Counted from the stretch's first letter, positions 49,980 to 58,574 are shown. The stretch is 64,000 nucleotides of DNA from Paenibacillus pabuli NBRC 13638 (GCF_001514495.1 NZ_BCNM01000006.1:1-64000), one strand, 5' to 3'. The notes: generated from the letters alone by a model not told the origin. Numbers and translations: made by a program.

Positions 49980-51050
49980 ATGATGGATTTACACAGTTTT
50001 GTTTCAGATTACATAAAAGATAAGAAACATTTACAGCTTGTTATCGGGATTGTTAGGGAGGGAAATGTTGAATACTATTCATTTGATAATAATAAAAAGA
50101 AAAGGTTGATCCCTCCTGAAAATAAGTTGTTTGAAATCGGCTCCATAACCAAAGTTTTTACATCGCTACTTTTATTGGAAATGGAAAAAGAAAAACTGCT
50201 TTCCTCGGATGACATGGTTGGTAAGTTCGTGCCAAACGTTAAAAACGATTATTTGAATAAAATTAGCTTGAGAAGCCTTGCTACTCATACCTCTGGATTA
50301 CCTATATTGGCAACCAACCACAATTTGGCTAAAAAAAGATCGAATCCTTATTCAATGTATACCGAGCAAGATTTAACTGCTTTTTTATCTAATGCTGATT
50401 ACACAGATAGCATTGGTTCGTTTGGATATTCGAATATCGGTGTGGGTTTACTGGGATACATACTATGTAAGGTATCAGGAAGTACATATGACGAACTGTT
50501 AAAAAAATATATTACGAGTCCTTTAAAGATGAATGAGACAGCCGTGATGCTTAATTCAGAACAGAATGGCAGGTTTTTGGATGGACATGCTTCAACTGGA
50601 AAAAGAGTCCCTCATTGGGATCTTTCTATACATGAAGGAGCTGGGGGGATTAAGTCATCTGTTAGGGATTTGAGTTTATTTGTCCAAGCCAATCTAAATG
50701 ATGATCATCCGATAGCCCCTACACTACAAAAAAGTCATCTCCCTATATGGATCGGAAATTCAAACCGTTATTTTGGCTGGGGTGAGGATAAACTTCTAGA
50801 TAAAGATATCCTCTGGCATAACGGGGGTTCAGCTGGTTTTAATAGTTATCTAGCTTTCAATAAGGAACTCCGTGTAGGAGTTGTATTACTATCCAATTAT
50901 TCTTTTTTCTCGAATGTTCTTATGGATTATTATGTTGCTCAATTGATCAAATGGATTACTAAAAAAGAGCCTTCTCAAGGAACGATGATAGACTCTATAG
51001 GAATAAAAATATTGGAAGAAATCATCCAGAGAGAAACGTCATTAAAGTAA
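49980..51050 (+). CDS. Serine hydrolase, class C beta-lactamase/D-Ala-peptidase fold
   Basis: This 356-residue protein has the SxxK nucleophile motif in FEIGSITKVF, the tyrosine motif FGYSNIG and the HNGGSAG third motif of the PBP4*/AmpC-like family. No signal peptide is visible. Substrates in this family range from peptidoglycan peptides to small esters and antibiotics. The gene is clearly richer in A and T than its neighbours, including many AAA, AAT and TTA codons, suggesting recent acquisition. AAAGGAG precedes the ATG. Confidence 0.85.
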   Translation: MMDLHSFVSDYIKDKKHLQLVIGIVREGNVEYYSFDNNKKKRLIPPENKLFEIGSITKVFTSLLLLEMEKEKLLSSDDMVGKFVPNVKNDYLNKISLRSLATHTSGLPILATNHNLAKKRSNPYSMYTEQDLTAFLSNADYTDSIGSFGYSNIGVGLLGYILCKVSGSTYDELLKKYITSPLKMNETAVMLNSEQNGRFLDGHASTGKRVPHWDLSIHEGAGGIKSSVRDLSLFVQANLNDDHPIAPTLQKSHLPIWIGNSNRYFGWGEDKLLDKDILWHNGGSAGFNSYLAFNKELRVGVVLLSNYSFFSNVLMDYYVAQLIKWITKKEPSQGTMIDSIGIKILEEIIQRETSLK

Positions 51051-51066
51051 CGGGAAAGGAAGCTAT

Positions 51067-51095
51067 GAACCACCTGAACATTAGGTGGTTCTTCT
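51067..51095 (+). terminator. Rho-independent terminator of the AT-rich serine hydrolase gene
   Basis: GAACCACCT and AGGTGGTTC form a perfect 9-bp stem with a seven-base loop and are followed by TTCTTAT. Confidence 0.72.
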
Positions 51096-51144
51096 TATAT
51101 CTAAACATGAGTCGTACAGTGAAAGGTTTTGGGTGTAGGCACGC

Positions 51145-51687
51145 TTAACCTTCATCCTTCCCGCTTGCATATTCCTTTCCAAGAATCGAATATAGACATG
51201 AATCATGATATTCCCCTTTGTAAAACCAATGCTCTCGCATCAGACCTTCACGCTGCATGCCAATCTTCTGCATCACCTTCTCGGAAGCCTTGTTGTTCGG
51301 GCGGCATTTTGCATAAATCCGGTGTACGCCAAGTGTATTGAAGCCAAAGCCAAGCATGGCTCGGGCTGCTTCGGCAGCATATCCTTTTCCCTGATAAACG
51401 GGATTGAGCACATAACCGATCTCAGCGTTCGTCTTTTCGATGTGAAGGCCAACACCGCCGATCAGGATGCCTTCATCTTTCAAGCATATCGCCAGTTCGA
51501 AGCCCTCTCGTGGTTGTGTTTGCTGTGAATTCAGCACAAATTCTACATAAGCTCGCGTATCTTCTTCCGTATTCGGTCCCCATGCCGTATGCTGAGTCAC
51601 TTCTGTCATGGATGTGTAGCTATGTATACTTTCCCAATCTGTCTCCAGAATATCCCGGATGATGAGTCGTTCGGTCTCCAATTGCAT
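51145..51687 (-). CDS. RimJ/RimL-type GNAT N-acetyltransferase
   Basis: This acetyltransferase of about 180 residues has the RimJ-type start LETERLIIRDI, the acetyl-CoA site in YQGKGYAAEAARAML (Q/RxxGxA/G motif) and the HRIYAKCRPNNKASEKVM helix typical of the family that acetylates protein N termini or small amines. The ATG at 51687 has AAGGAGGGG upstream. It lies downstream of the 51-residue gene but behind that gene's terminator, so it is probably transcribed separately or by readthrough. Confidence 0.9.
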   Translation of the reverse strand: MQLETERLIIRDILETDWESIHSYTSMTEVTQHTAWGPNTEEDTRAYVEFVLNSQQTQPREGFELAICLKDEGILIGGVGLHIEKTNAEIGYVLNPVYQGKGYAAEAARAMLGFGFNTLGVHRIYAKCRPNNKASEKVMQKIGMQREGLMREHWFYKGEYHDSCLYSILGKEYASGKDEG

Positions 51688-51709
51688 CGCTATCCCCTCC
51701 TTATTAAAC

Positions 51710-51757
51710 AAAAATAGCCCAATAACCGATTCGTGTAAAGAATGGGTTATTGGGCTA
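51710..51757 (-). terminator. Terminator between the 51-residue gene and the acetyltransferase gene
   Basis: TAGCCCAATAACC and its complement GGTTATTGGGCTA form a perfect 13-bp stem, with five T residues following on the reverse strand. Confidence 0.85.
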
Positions 51758-51771
51758 TATAAGTAGGGATG

Positions 51772-51927
51772 CTATTGTGGTTGTTTATATTCAGCTGCCG
51801 GATACGTATAAGCCAGCTTGCGGATGATTTCCTTTTGCCATTTGGTATCGCCCAGATTGGTTGCCAGGTTCAGAAGATCCAAATAATCGTCGAGCTGCAG
51901 ATCAGCCTTTTGCAGAGTTGTATTCAT
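51772..51927 (-). CDS. 51-residue protein under Fur-box promoter
   Basis: This short gene reads MNTTLQKADLQLDDYLDLLN followed by LATNLGDTKWQKEIIRKLAY and a short tail ending KQPQ. It is rich in Leu, Asp and Lys and predicted helical, with no signal peptide or membrane segment. AAAGGGGAA precedes the ATG, a strong terminator follows, and upstream lies a promoter overlapped by a perfect Fur box. It is not a family I can name. Iron-repressed small proteins such as FbpA, FbpB and FbpC of Bacillus help the regulatory RNA FsrA in the iron-sparing response; a comparable role is inferred from regulation and size only. Confidence 0.72.
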   Translation of the reverse strand: MNTTLQKADLQLDDYLDLLNLATNLGDTKWQKEIIRKLAYTYPAAEYKQPQ

Positions 51928-52004
51928 TCGATGTTCGTTCCCCTTTATCTATAAAATCGTTAAGTCATGTACAGTAAACAGAAGATGAGAGACAAGCTCA
52001 AGAA

Positions 52005-52019
52005 TGATAATCATTATCA
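52005..52019. promoter_or_regulatory. Fur box (7-1-7)
   Basis: TGATAAT-C-ATTATCA is an exact match to the 7-1-7 Fur recognition pattern of Bacillus. A further TGATAAT half-site follows toward 52035, suggesting two overlapping dimers. The site covers the -10 box of the reverse promoter that serves the 51-residue gene. Confidence 0.88.
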
Positions 52020-52041
52020 TAGTTATATTATCATTATGCAA
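52013..52041 (-). promoter_or_regulatory. Sigma-A promoter of the 51-residue gene
   Basis: On the reverse strand TTGCAT and GATAAT are 17 bases apart. The -10 box lies inside the Fur box, so iron-loaded Fur would block RNA polymerase. The leader to the start codon is about 80 bases. Confidence 0.72.
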
Positions 52042-52080
52042 CGAACAATGGCAAATTGCAATGCCAAGAATCGAATGAAT

Positions 52081-52371
52081 TTAACTTTTTTTCGAAAAAA
52101 GGCTCATCCACAATACATAGGGAATGTACACGCCCAGATATGCGGAAGGATAGAGAAACCATCCATTCAGCAGGAAATGATGAATTTCTGTGGTGAATGT
52201 CGTCATATGGGTATTTGTAGCGTATACATCGCTTGCAATAACGGTCGCTGCGCTATAAAAGCAGAGCAGGGCAAGCACATGGAACACCCGAATGACGATC
52301 CGGGAACGGAGCGCAATAAAAACCATCACAAGTGGAACAATCAGCAGAAGCAGAAGAAATAGAAGCTTCAT
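52081..52371 (-). CDS. Small membrane protein, unknown function
   Basis: The product is about 96 residues with three hydrophobic segments: KLLFLLLLLIVPLVMVFIAL at the N terminus, a second around VFHVLALLCFYSAATVIA and a third near AYLGVYIPYVLWMSLF. The ATG at 52371 is placed by AAAGGAG at good spacing; the frame extends to 52416 without a ribosome site. No known motif. It sits upstream of the Fur-controlled gene on the same strand, 40 bases before the promoter region. Confidence 0.72.
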   Translation of the reverse strand: MKLLFLLLLLIVPLVMVFIALRSRIVIRVFHVLALLCFYSAATVIASDVYATNTHMTTFTTEIHHFLLNGWFLYPSAYLGVYIPYVLWMSLFSKKS

Positions 52372-52539
52372 CGTACAAGTCTCCTTTGGGAACCTTTTGT
52401 TAACCAGTATGGGCAAGCGTTGTAAGTTCCAAAAGTTTTTTCAAACATTTTACAAAAAGAAAGAGGAATTCATCATATGAACGATTAAATTAAAGGAGAT
52501 AACCCATTATCAGGTAACTACGAGGAGGAGAAGGCACGT

Positions 52540-54099
52540 ATGAAGAAAGCGATATGGCCACATTGGATCGGGGCATTCCTGGTCTTTATCCTGATGGCAA
52601 CGGCATTGCTGGGACCTGGTTCACAAAGTCCGGTACAGGCGGCCGCACCCCTTACGGTATCGCAGGCTATCGCCGCCCAGAGTGGCGGAGGAACAGCAAC
52701 GGTAGAAGGATATATTGTTGGACATGCTACCGGATCGCTCACAGCCAAGTTTACATCTCCGTATGCCAATGACTTCAACGTCCTGATTGCAGATTCTGCA
52801 ACAGAGAAGACCAACGCGAAATTGCTTGATGTGCAGATCCCCGCGTCGTACCGTTCACAATACGGACTGGCTTCCAATCCGAATCTCGTGGGGCAGAAGG
52901 TGATCGTAACCGGAACGCTTGGTGCCTACAACAGCTATGCCGGTGTTAAAAATCCTACCTCCATTGCACTCTCCTCTGGAACAACCAATCCTAACCCTGA
53001 TCCAGGCACGACGCTGCCAGATGGTACTGGGAAGAAAGTATTGTTCGACAACACGCATGCTCAGACAGCCGGGGCTGCGGACTGGATCATTGATGGGGCA
53101 TTTTCGGACTTTGCCAATGGTTTGCGAAACGCAGGCTTTGCCGTGGATCAGCTGGAACGCAGCATCCCGTATACATTCGGTGAGCAAGCGATCACCTTTA
53201 ATAAATTGAAAGATTATGATGTCTTCGTTATTGGCGAAGCCAACGTACCTTTCAAAGCGACAGAGCAGGCTGCGCTGCTGCAATATGTACAGAATGGTGG
53301 CAGTGTCTTCTTCATAGCCGACCATTATAACGCAGACCGAAACAAAAACCGCTGGGACTCCTCTGAAGTATTCAACGGCTATCGCCGGGGTGCATTCCTG
53401 AATCCAGCCAAAGGCATGTCTTCGGCAGAAGCCGAATCTCCAGCCATGCATGGCGTGACCAGTTCTGACTGGTTGGCATCCAACTTCGGTATTCGTTTCC
53501 GCTACAATGCACTCGGTGACGTTAATGCAACGGATATCGTTGCACCTTCGCAGTCGTTTGGTATTACAACCGGTGTGAGCGCTGTAGCCATGCACGCAGG
53601 TTCCACGCTTGCCATTATTGATCCGAACAAAGCCAAAGGTCTGGTGTACGTGCCTAGCGGGGTGTCCAAATGGGGCAACGCGGTTGATCAGGGCGTGTAT
53701 AATGGCGGTGGACGGGCTGAAGGAGCCTATGCAGCGATCGCCAAGATTGGTGCAGGCAAAGCGGCATTTATCGGCGACTCCTCACCTGTTGAGGATGCCA
53801 CTCCGAAATATCTGCGTGAAGAGACAGGTGCTTCGAAAAAAACGTATGACGGATTTAAAGAAGTGAACGATGGTGTATTTCTTGTAAATACCGTGAAGTG
53901 GCTGGCTGTGAAAGAGAGCTATACAAGTCTGGCACAAGTTTCCGGACTGACATTAGATACACCGACCAGTCTGCTGGCTATTGAAGCCCCGGCTTCATCC
54001 ACCGAGCCGCAAACCGAACCTTGGGCTGTGCCGGCAACCGGGTACAAATGGTATGATCCTACGACGTTCAAGTCAGGTTCGTACGGAAAAGCACAATAA
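52540..54099 (+). CDS. Secreted YhcR-like OB-fold protein with GATase-like domain
   Basis: This 519-residue exported protein has a signal peptide ending near SPVQAAAP. Residues about 40-150 form an OB-fold domain (VSQAIAAQSGGGTATVEGYI, then NLVGQKVIVTGTLGAY) like those of the secreted nuclease YhcR of Bacillus. After a Pro/Asn linker comes a DUF4350/GATase-1-like domain (about 170-450: KVLFDNTHAQTAGAADWII, VFVIGEANVPF, ADHYNADRNKN). The OB domain may bind nucleic acid or glycan; the second domain has no recognised catalytic triad. AGGAGGAG precedes the ATG. Confidence 0.82.
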   Translation: MKKAIWPHWIGAFLVFILMATALLGPGSQSPVQAAAPLTVSQAIAAQSGGGTATVEGYIVGHATGSLTAKFTSPYANDFNVLIADSATEKTNAKLLDVQIPASYRSQYGLASNPNLVGQKVIVTGTLGAYNSYAGVKNPTSIALSSGTTNPNPDPGTTLPDGTGKKVLFDNTHAQTAGAADWIIDGAFSDFANGLRNAGFAVDQLERSIPYTFGEQAITFNKLKDYDVFVIGEANVPFKATEQAALLQYVQNGGSVFFIADHYNADRNKNRWDSSEVFNGYRRGAFLNPAKGMSSAEAESPAMHGVTSSDWLASNFGIRFRYNALGDVNATDIVAPSQSFGITTGVSAVAMHAGSTLAIIDPNKAKGLVYVPSGVSKWGNAVDQGVYNGGGRAEGAYAAIAKIGAGKAAFIGDSSPVEDATPKYLREETGASKKTYDGFKEVNDGVFLVNTVKWLAVKESYTSLAQVSGLTLDTPTSLLAIEAPASSTEPQTEPWAVPATGYKWYDPTTFKSGSYGKAQ

Positions 54100-54130
54100 G
54101 ATAAGCATAAGGTGAAATATGCGTATCATC

Positions 54131-54168
54131 GGCCTGTCTGCACCCATTTATTGCAGACAGGCCTTATT
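54131..54168 (+). terminator. Rho-independent terminator of the YhcR-like gene
   Basis: GGCCTGTCTGCA and its exact complement form a 12-bp stem around a nine-base loop, followed by TTATTTT. Confidence 0.88.
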
Positions 54169-54250
54169 TTGCATAAATGCCTGGAGCTGAGGGAAACGTA
54201 TGGGTAATTATGAATGATGAGCGAAATGCACAGGAAGGGAGGAAGTCATG

Positions 54251-54877
54251 ATGAGTCGGCAAGCAGATTGCGACAGTTCATCCATGAGACAGAAACTCAA
54301 AGGGGATCTTCATCGTGTGGCGGACCGAATGAACCTGACGTTATCCCGCTTTGACAATGACAGTGTGTGTCTGCTGAGCCAATTCGCGGAGATTCGGGCC
54401 GAGATCAAGCAGATCGAGGTACTTGCTTCCTCCTTTTATCTGGATTGTTACCTGTCTCCCTTTACAGAGAAATTTGCCGAGCTGACTGCCAGTGTCCAGC
54501 ATTTGTCTGATCGCAGATATGGTGCCCTCATCGTGATCGAACGGGAAGTGCCGCTTGACCAGATGATCCATTCCGGGGTTGCGGTTGATGCCAGAGTCAC
54601 GCATGCGTTGCTGGAATCACTGTTTATCCCGGGGGCACCATTGCATGACGGGGCTGTACTGGTCCGTGGCAACCAGATTGTATCCGCCGGCAATGTATTG
54701 CCCTTGTCGCAGGCGGTTGCACAAGAGCGGAAGATCGGCACACGGCACAGGGCTGCACTGGGATTGAGTGAACTGACGGATGCCGTTGTGCTGGTCGTAT
54801 CGGAAGAAACGGGTCAGGCTTCATTCGCCGTGGATGGAGAGCTGCATCCCATTAACGTGGTTGAAACCTTGCCATAG
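54251..54877 (+). CDS. cdaS: Sporulation-type diadenylate cyclase CdaS
   Basis: This enzyme of about 208 residues makes the second messenger c-di-AMP from two ATP. The DisA_N/DAC domain occupies residues about 65-205 with the catalytic LHDGAVLV (DGA) and GTRHRAALG (RHR) motifs. The N-terminal 65 residues form the helical YojJ-type autoinhibitory region that distinguishes CdaS from the membrane enzyme CdaA and the DNA-binding DisA. In Bacillus CdaS acts in the forespore. GGGAGG precedes two adjacent ATGs; 54251 has the better spacing. Confidence 0.92.
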   Translation: MSRQADCDSSSMRQKLKGDLHRVADRMNLTLSRFDNDSVCLLSQFAEIRAEIKQIEVLASSFYLDCYLSPFTEKFAELTASVQHLSDRRYGALIVIEREVPLDQMIHSGVAVDARVTHALLESLFIPGAPLHDGAVLVRGNQIVSAGNVLPLSQAVAQERKIGTRHRAALGLSELTDAVVLVVSEETGQASFAVDGELHPINVVETLP

Positions 54878-54924
54878 AATCATGCGGACCGGCCTGTATA
54901 CGGATTCCATGCTGGAGTAATTGA

Positions 54925-54958
54925 ACCTTTTTCCCTGTGAAGAGAAAAAGGTCTTTTT
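54925..54958 (+). terminator. Rho-independent terminator of cdaS
   Basis: ACCTTTTTC and GAAAAAGGT pair across an eleven-base loop and are followed by CTTTTTG. Confidence 0.8.
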
Positions 54959-55075
54959 GTCACATCCTAGAGGTAATTTAGCACAAACTTGATATTCATG
55001 GGTACAATAGAGGATGGAAGATCGACGGAATGATGTGAATCGATTGTAAAAATGGTTGGAGGAGACGATTAACAC

Positions 55076-56182
55076 ATGAGTTGGTTTGAAGCAATGGAGC
55101 ATCATGATTATGAGGAACTGGTACTATGCCAGGATAAAGCTTCTGGACTAAAAGCAGTTATTGCTATTCACGATACAACACTCGGCCCTGCGCTGGGAGG
55201 CACACGGATGTGGACCTATGCTTCGGAGGAAGCAGCCATTGAAGATGCATTACGGCTTGCGCGGGGAATGACATATAAACATGCTGTATCCGGGCTGAAC
55301 CTGGGCGGAGGCAAAGCGGTCATTATCGGTGATCCGCGCCGTGACAAAAGTGAAGCCATGTTCCGGGCTTTCGGTCGATATATCCAGGGACTGAACGGGC
55401 GTTATGTGACTGCTGAGGATGTAGGAACAACGGAAGAAGACATGAATCTGATCTATCAGGAGACCGACTATGTCACAGGGATATCGCCAAGCTACGGCTC
55501 TTCCGGTAATCCATCCCCGGCAACAGCGTGGGGTGTATATCGAGGAATGAAGGCCGCTGCAAAGGAAGCATTCGGTACGGACTTGCTGGAAGGCAAAACC
55601 GTCGCTGTACAGGGTGTAGGTAACGTGGCGATGCGGCTGTGCAAATATCTGTACGAAGAAGGTGCGCATCTCATGGTTACCGATATTCATAAGGATTCCG
55701 TGAGGCAGGCTGTAGATCAATTTGGTGCGAAGGCAGTAGACCCGGCAGACATTACTGGAGTGGATTGTGATATTTATGCCCCATGTGCATTGGGCGGTAC
55801 AATTAATGACGATACGTTGAAACAGCTCAAGGCCAAGGTTGTGGCAGGCTGTGCCAATAACCAGCTGCTGGAGGAGCGTCATGGTGACAAGCTGCATGAG
55901 ATGGGGATTGTATATGCACCAGACTATGTGATCAATGCAGGTGGTGTAATCAATATCGCGGATGAGCTGAACGGCTACAATGCGGATCGTGCGTGGAGTA
56001 AGGTCGGAGAGATCTATAATAATCTGGAGAACATCTTCAATATGTCGCGTACCGAAGGCATTGCCACGTATATTGCCGCAGATCGGCTGGCTGAACGCCG
56101 GATTGAACGGATGAAGAATACACGCAGTACGTTTCTGCAAAATGGTCATCACGCGCTGAGTTCCCGAAGACTGCGCGGGTGA
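55076..56182 (+). CDS. Leucine dehydrogenase (Glu/Leu/Phe/Val dehydrogenase family)
   Basis: This 368-residue NAD-dependent enzyme deaminates branched-chain amino acids to their keto acids. [21 protein letters not shown] and [10 protein letters not shown] carry the substrate- and lysine-containing active site, and [18 protein letters not shown] is the NAD-binding loop. The length fits leucine dehydrogenases of Bacillus and Sporosarcina, which feed branched-chain fatty-acid precursors and help germination. The ATG has GGAGGAGA upstream. It is a single gene with its own terminator. Confidence 0.95.
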   Translation: MSWFEAMEHHDYEELVLCQDKASGLKAVIAIHDTTLGPALGGTRMWTYASEEAAIEDALRLARGMTYKHAVSGLNLGGGKAVIIGDPRRDKSEAMFRAFGRYIQGLNGRYVTAEDVGTTEEDMNLIYQETDYVTGISPSYGSSGNPSPATAWGVYRGMKAAAKEAFGTDLLEGKTVAVQGVGNVAMRLCKYLYEEGAHLMVTDIHKDSVRQAVDQFGAKAVDPADITGVDCDIYAPCALGGTINDDTLKQLKAKVVAGCANNQLLEERHGDKLHEMGIVYAPDYVINAGGVINIADELNGYNADRAWSKVGEIYNNLENIFNMSRTEGIATYIAADRLAERRIERMKNTRSTFLQNGHHALSSRRLRG

Positions 56183-56220
56183 ATGTTAAGAGTCACATAA
56201 AAATGTAAGACAGCTTAGAG

Positions 56221-56248
56221 ACAGGCATTCGTATGAGTGCCTGTTTTT
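56221..56248 (+). terminator. Rho-independent terminator of the leucine dehydrogenase gene
   Basis: ACAGGCA and TGCCTGT pair around a TTCGTATGAG loop and are followed by TTTTTG. Confidence 0.82.
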
Positions 56249-56337
56249 GCTTTTTCGAGTGATTTACAGTTTACTTTAAGGCGATTATCAAGTGGCTCTG
56301 CTAATATTAAAATAAAATATAACCAGAGAGGAGAGGA

Positions 56338-56529
56338 ATGGAAGGCATGCTAGTAGTAGCCACCGTTATCGCTGTAATTACAGGAATGATATCGCTGATC
56401 CATATTCTGTTTGGTTTAAAGGATTTAGGGGAAGGCATGAGACTGTTGGTCAACATGTCAGAGTTTTTATTTTTTCTCTCCCTGCTGTTTATTTTGGTGA
56501 GATATAAGAAAAATAAATCGGATTCATAA
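56338..56529 (+). CDS. Small two-helix membrane protein
   Basis: The product is 63 residues with two hydrophobic segments (VATVIAVITGMISLIHILFG and FLFFLSLLFILVRY) and a basic tail YKKNKSDS. A strong AGAGAGGAGAGGA ribosome site precedes the ATGs at 56338 and 56347, either of which could start translation. Function is unknown. The small size and strong signals suggest a real gene. Confidence 0.68.
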   Translation: MEGMLVVATVIAVITGMISLIHILFGLKDLGEGMRLLVNMSEFLFFLSLLFILVRYKKNKSDS

Positions 56530-56681
56530 AGGCTCAATATAGCTGTAATGGTTCATTAAGATGGCAGTTGAGCCTGTTGTTACTCTATTGAGTTAGTCGT
56601 CATGAATTGGATTATTAAACCATAAGTGGTAAGGTGGATATATAAACTTTTTGATTTTACTTGGCTAAAAGGAGGAGTATG

Positions 56682-57311
56682 ATGCGTAAATATTCAGGGT
56701 TAGCAGCTGCGATGGTACTCTCGTTCGTATTGATTACAGGTTGCAGTAATTCTCCTGGGGATGAAGGGACGAAAACTGAACCCGGTGTGAATACAACATC
56801 CGGGCAGGAAGGTTCATCTGGCAATGGAGGAGGGAGTGTGACCGAGGGGACTACGGAGGTGTCACAGGCTTCGGAGAGTGATGAGAAAGCAATGCTCATA
56901 ACTGCCAACCAATACAAAAAGGCTGAATTCACAGTGGACGAATATGATGAGGAGCATACAATGACGCGAGAGGCATTGGAGGCCAAAGGAGATGTTCTGA
57001 AGCCGTTCCTGACTTCAAAATATTATGTTGCAAAGATGGCTGATCGTAATATTGCCTTGCCCCTTCAGGTAGCGAACAAGGAGAGCGTTACACTGCACCC
57101 GGAAGATATGAATTTCAGCGTGAAGGAAAATAGAGGAGACTCGCTCCTGATCACCTACACGTTAAATCTGATCCTCACCGATAAGAACGGCAAGGAAGCG
57201 CGGAACATTCCGCTCGAAGGAGACATTACGTTCCTTCAGGAAAATAATCAGTGGCTCGTACAGGACGATACCTACAATATTAAGGAGCTTCAGAATCTGG
57301 TGTATAAGTAA
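56682..57311 (+). CDS. Lipoprotein of unknown function
   Basis: This lipoprotein of about 209 residues has a lipobox LITGC followed by a Gly/Ser/Thr-rich linker of about 45 residues and a globular part (YDEEHTMTREALEAKGDVL, then NNQWLVQDDTYNIKELQNL) with the NTF2-like feel of Firmicutes lipoproteins. The ATG at 56682 is preferred over 56679 from AAAAGGAGGAG. No clear family name. It ends ahead of an intergenic repeat element. Confidence 0.8.
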   Translation: MRKYSGLAAAMVLSFVLITGCSNSPGDEGTKTEPGVNTTSGQEGSSGNGGGSVTEGTTEVSQASESDEKAMLITANQYKKAEFTVDEYDEEHTMTREALEAKGDVLKPFLTSKYYVAKMADRNIALPLQVANKESVTLHPEDMNFSVKENRGDSLLITYTLNLILTDKNGKEARNIPLEGDITFLQENNQWLVQDDTYNIKELQNLVYK

Positions 57312-57343
57312 GTGCGGGAATAAGGGTGATGAGTAAGAAAATT

Positions 57344-57484
57344 GCCAACGAATCGTAGACGCGAATTATTGCTTCGCTCTGTATGTATTTCCGTAGGTTT
57401 CTACTGGAATAACGTCGTTGTGGTTCTTTAGCCTGTGCATTCCCTGGTAATCCTACCTAATAAGGTGCAACCAGTTCCGTTAGC
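57344..57484. repeat. Intergenic element with imperfect inverted ends, copy B
   Basis: It starts GCCAACGAATC and ends AGTTCCGTTAGC, an imperfect inverted pair. Read in reverse its first 25 bases (GCTAACGGAACTGGTTGCACC) resemble the start of the element at 29138-29244. Confidence 0.45.
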
Positions 57485-57523
57485 GCCGTAAAAAACAGAG
57501 AGCTGTGGCATTACTATACCAGA

Positions 57524-57557
57524 AGAGAGATGCGAAAGTTCGCATCTCTCTTTTTTT
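57524..57557. terminator. Terminator between the lipoprotein gene and LysR gene
   Basis: AGAGAGATGCGAA and TTCGCATCTCTCT form a perfect 13-bp stem followed by T residues. Confidence 0.88.
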
Positions 57558-57609
57558 GCTCCCAGCACTAAATAAGCAATGAGCAGATACAGGAAAGCTA
57601 AATTTTATT

Positions 57610-58473
57610 TCAAAATGTAATGCATTTCTGATTCAGCAGCTTCACAAATCGATCCAGTGCGCTGCTAACATATCGATCTTCACCCCGAACAAATGCTGTT
57701 GTCGTATGTGTGAGTCGATCGGCCAAATCATGCACGGAAAATGCATCCGGGTTCTTGTGAATCACGCTGCACGGCATAATGGTAAAAGCAATCCCTGATT
57801 CAACACAGCTAAGCAGGTTATCCATCGTGCTGACTTCAATCATATTTCGAGCAGACAAACCCTCTTCCTGCAAAAACTCCTCCGCAATTTCACGGTATGG
57901 ACAGCCTTGGGGAAAAACAACCCACGATACCTGACACAGGCTTTCGGGTGGTACGTCCATCCGTTTGGAGATGATATGCACCGTGTCCTGCATTTCATAT
58001 TCCACCTTCAGCCCCTCTTTCACACAAGCGCCACTAATAAAGGCACCATCGATCTCATACTCCTGTATTTTCTTGCGCAGCACTTTGGGTGAAGTGGCAT
58101 TAACAAGTGAGATGGAAACCTCGGGATAGGTCACTTGGTATTCATTGAGAATCTCCATGAATCGGCTGGATGCTGCTGTCTCTACAATTCCGATTTTTAA
58201 CGCGCCTGAAGGTTCACCGGGATCAGTCATATCCTGCTCCAGATCGTATAACAGGTCACGGATGCGTGTTGCATACTGGACAAACTGTTCTCCCTTGGAA
58301 GTCAGCACCACCCCTTTGGGAAAGCGTTTAAACAACTGTACCTGATATTCCTGCTCCAGTTTTTTGATGCGTGTGGTGACGTTGGATTGTGCGTAATTCA
58401 ATTCTTTGGCGGCCTGCGAGATTTTACCTGATCGTGCCACCGCGAGAATAATATCGATATCCGAAAGTTCCAT
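57610..58473 (-). CDS. LysR-family transcriptional regulator
   Basis: This 287-residue regulator has an N-terminal helix-turn-helix KISQAAKELNYAQSNVTTRIKKLEQE and a two-lobed effector domain starting GALKIGIVETAASSRF. It is divergent from the flavin reductase gene, suggesting it controls that gene. The AAELNYAQSNVTT recognition segment resembles YwbI/YwqM-like regulators. The effector is unknown. GGAGG precedes the ATG. Confidence 0.92.
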   Translation of the reverse strand: MELSDIDIILAVARSGKISQAAKELNYAQSNVTTRIKKLEQEYQVQLFKRFPKGVVLTSKGEQFVQYATRIRDLLYDLEQDMTDPGEPSGALKIGIVETAASSRFMEILNEYQVTYPEVSISLVNATSPKVLRKKIQEYEIDGAFISGACVKEGLKVEYEMQDTVHIISKRMDVPPESLCQVSWVVFPQGCPYREIAEEFLQEEGLSARNMIEVSTMDNLLSCVESGIAFTIMPCSVIHKNPDAFSVHDLADRLTHTTTAFVRGEDRYVSSALDRFVKLLNQKCITF

Positions 58474-58508
58474 GACTCTGGCCTCCTGATTACTTTTATC
58501 TATATAAG

Positions 58509-58522
58509 TTCCACTAATGGAA
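58509..58522. promoter_or_regulatory. Candidate LysR box ahead of the OYE gene
   Basis: TTCCACTAATGGAA is a 14-bp imperfect palindrome with the T-N11-A layout, lying 36 bases from the LysR start in the divergent gap. Operator function is inferred. Confidence 0.4.
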
Positions 58523-58544
58523 ATTTACAATGGCACTCCGATGA

Positions 58545-58574
58545 CAGAACAACCTTCCGATCGCTGTTATCCCC
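58545..58574 (+). repeat. Dispersed 30-bp repeat, copy 2
   Basis: It is identical over 30 bases to 12514-12543. It lies in the divergent gap between the LysR gene and the flavin reductase gene. Confidence 0.85.

Noticed and set aside
55250..56152. Reverse frame of 300 codons opposite leucine dehydrogenase
   Set aside because: It is a shadow frame; the forward strand carries the conserved dehydrogenase motifs.
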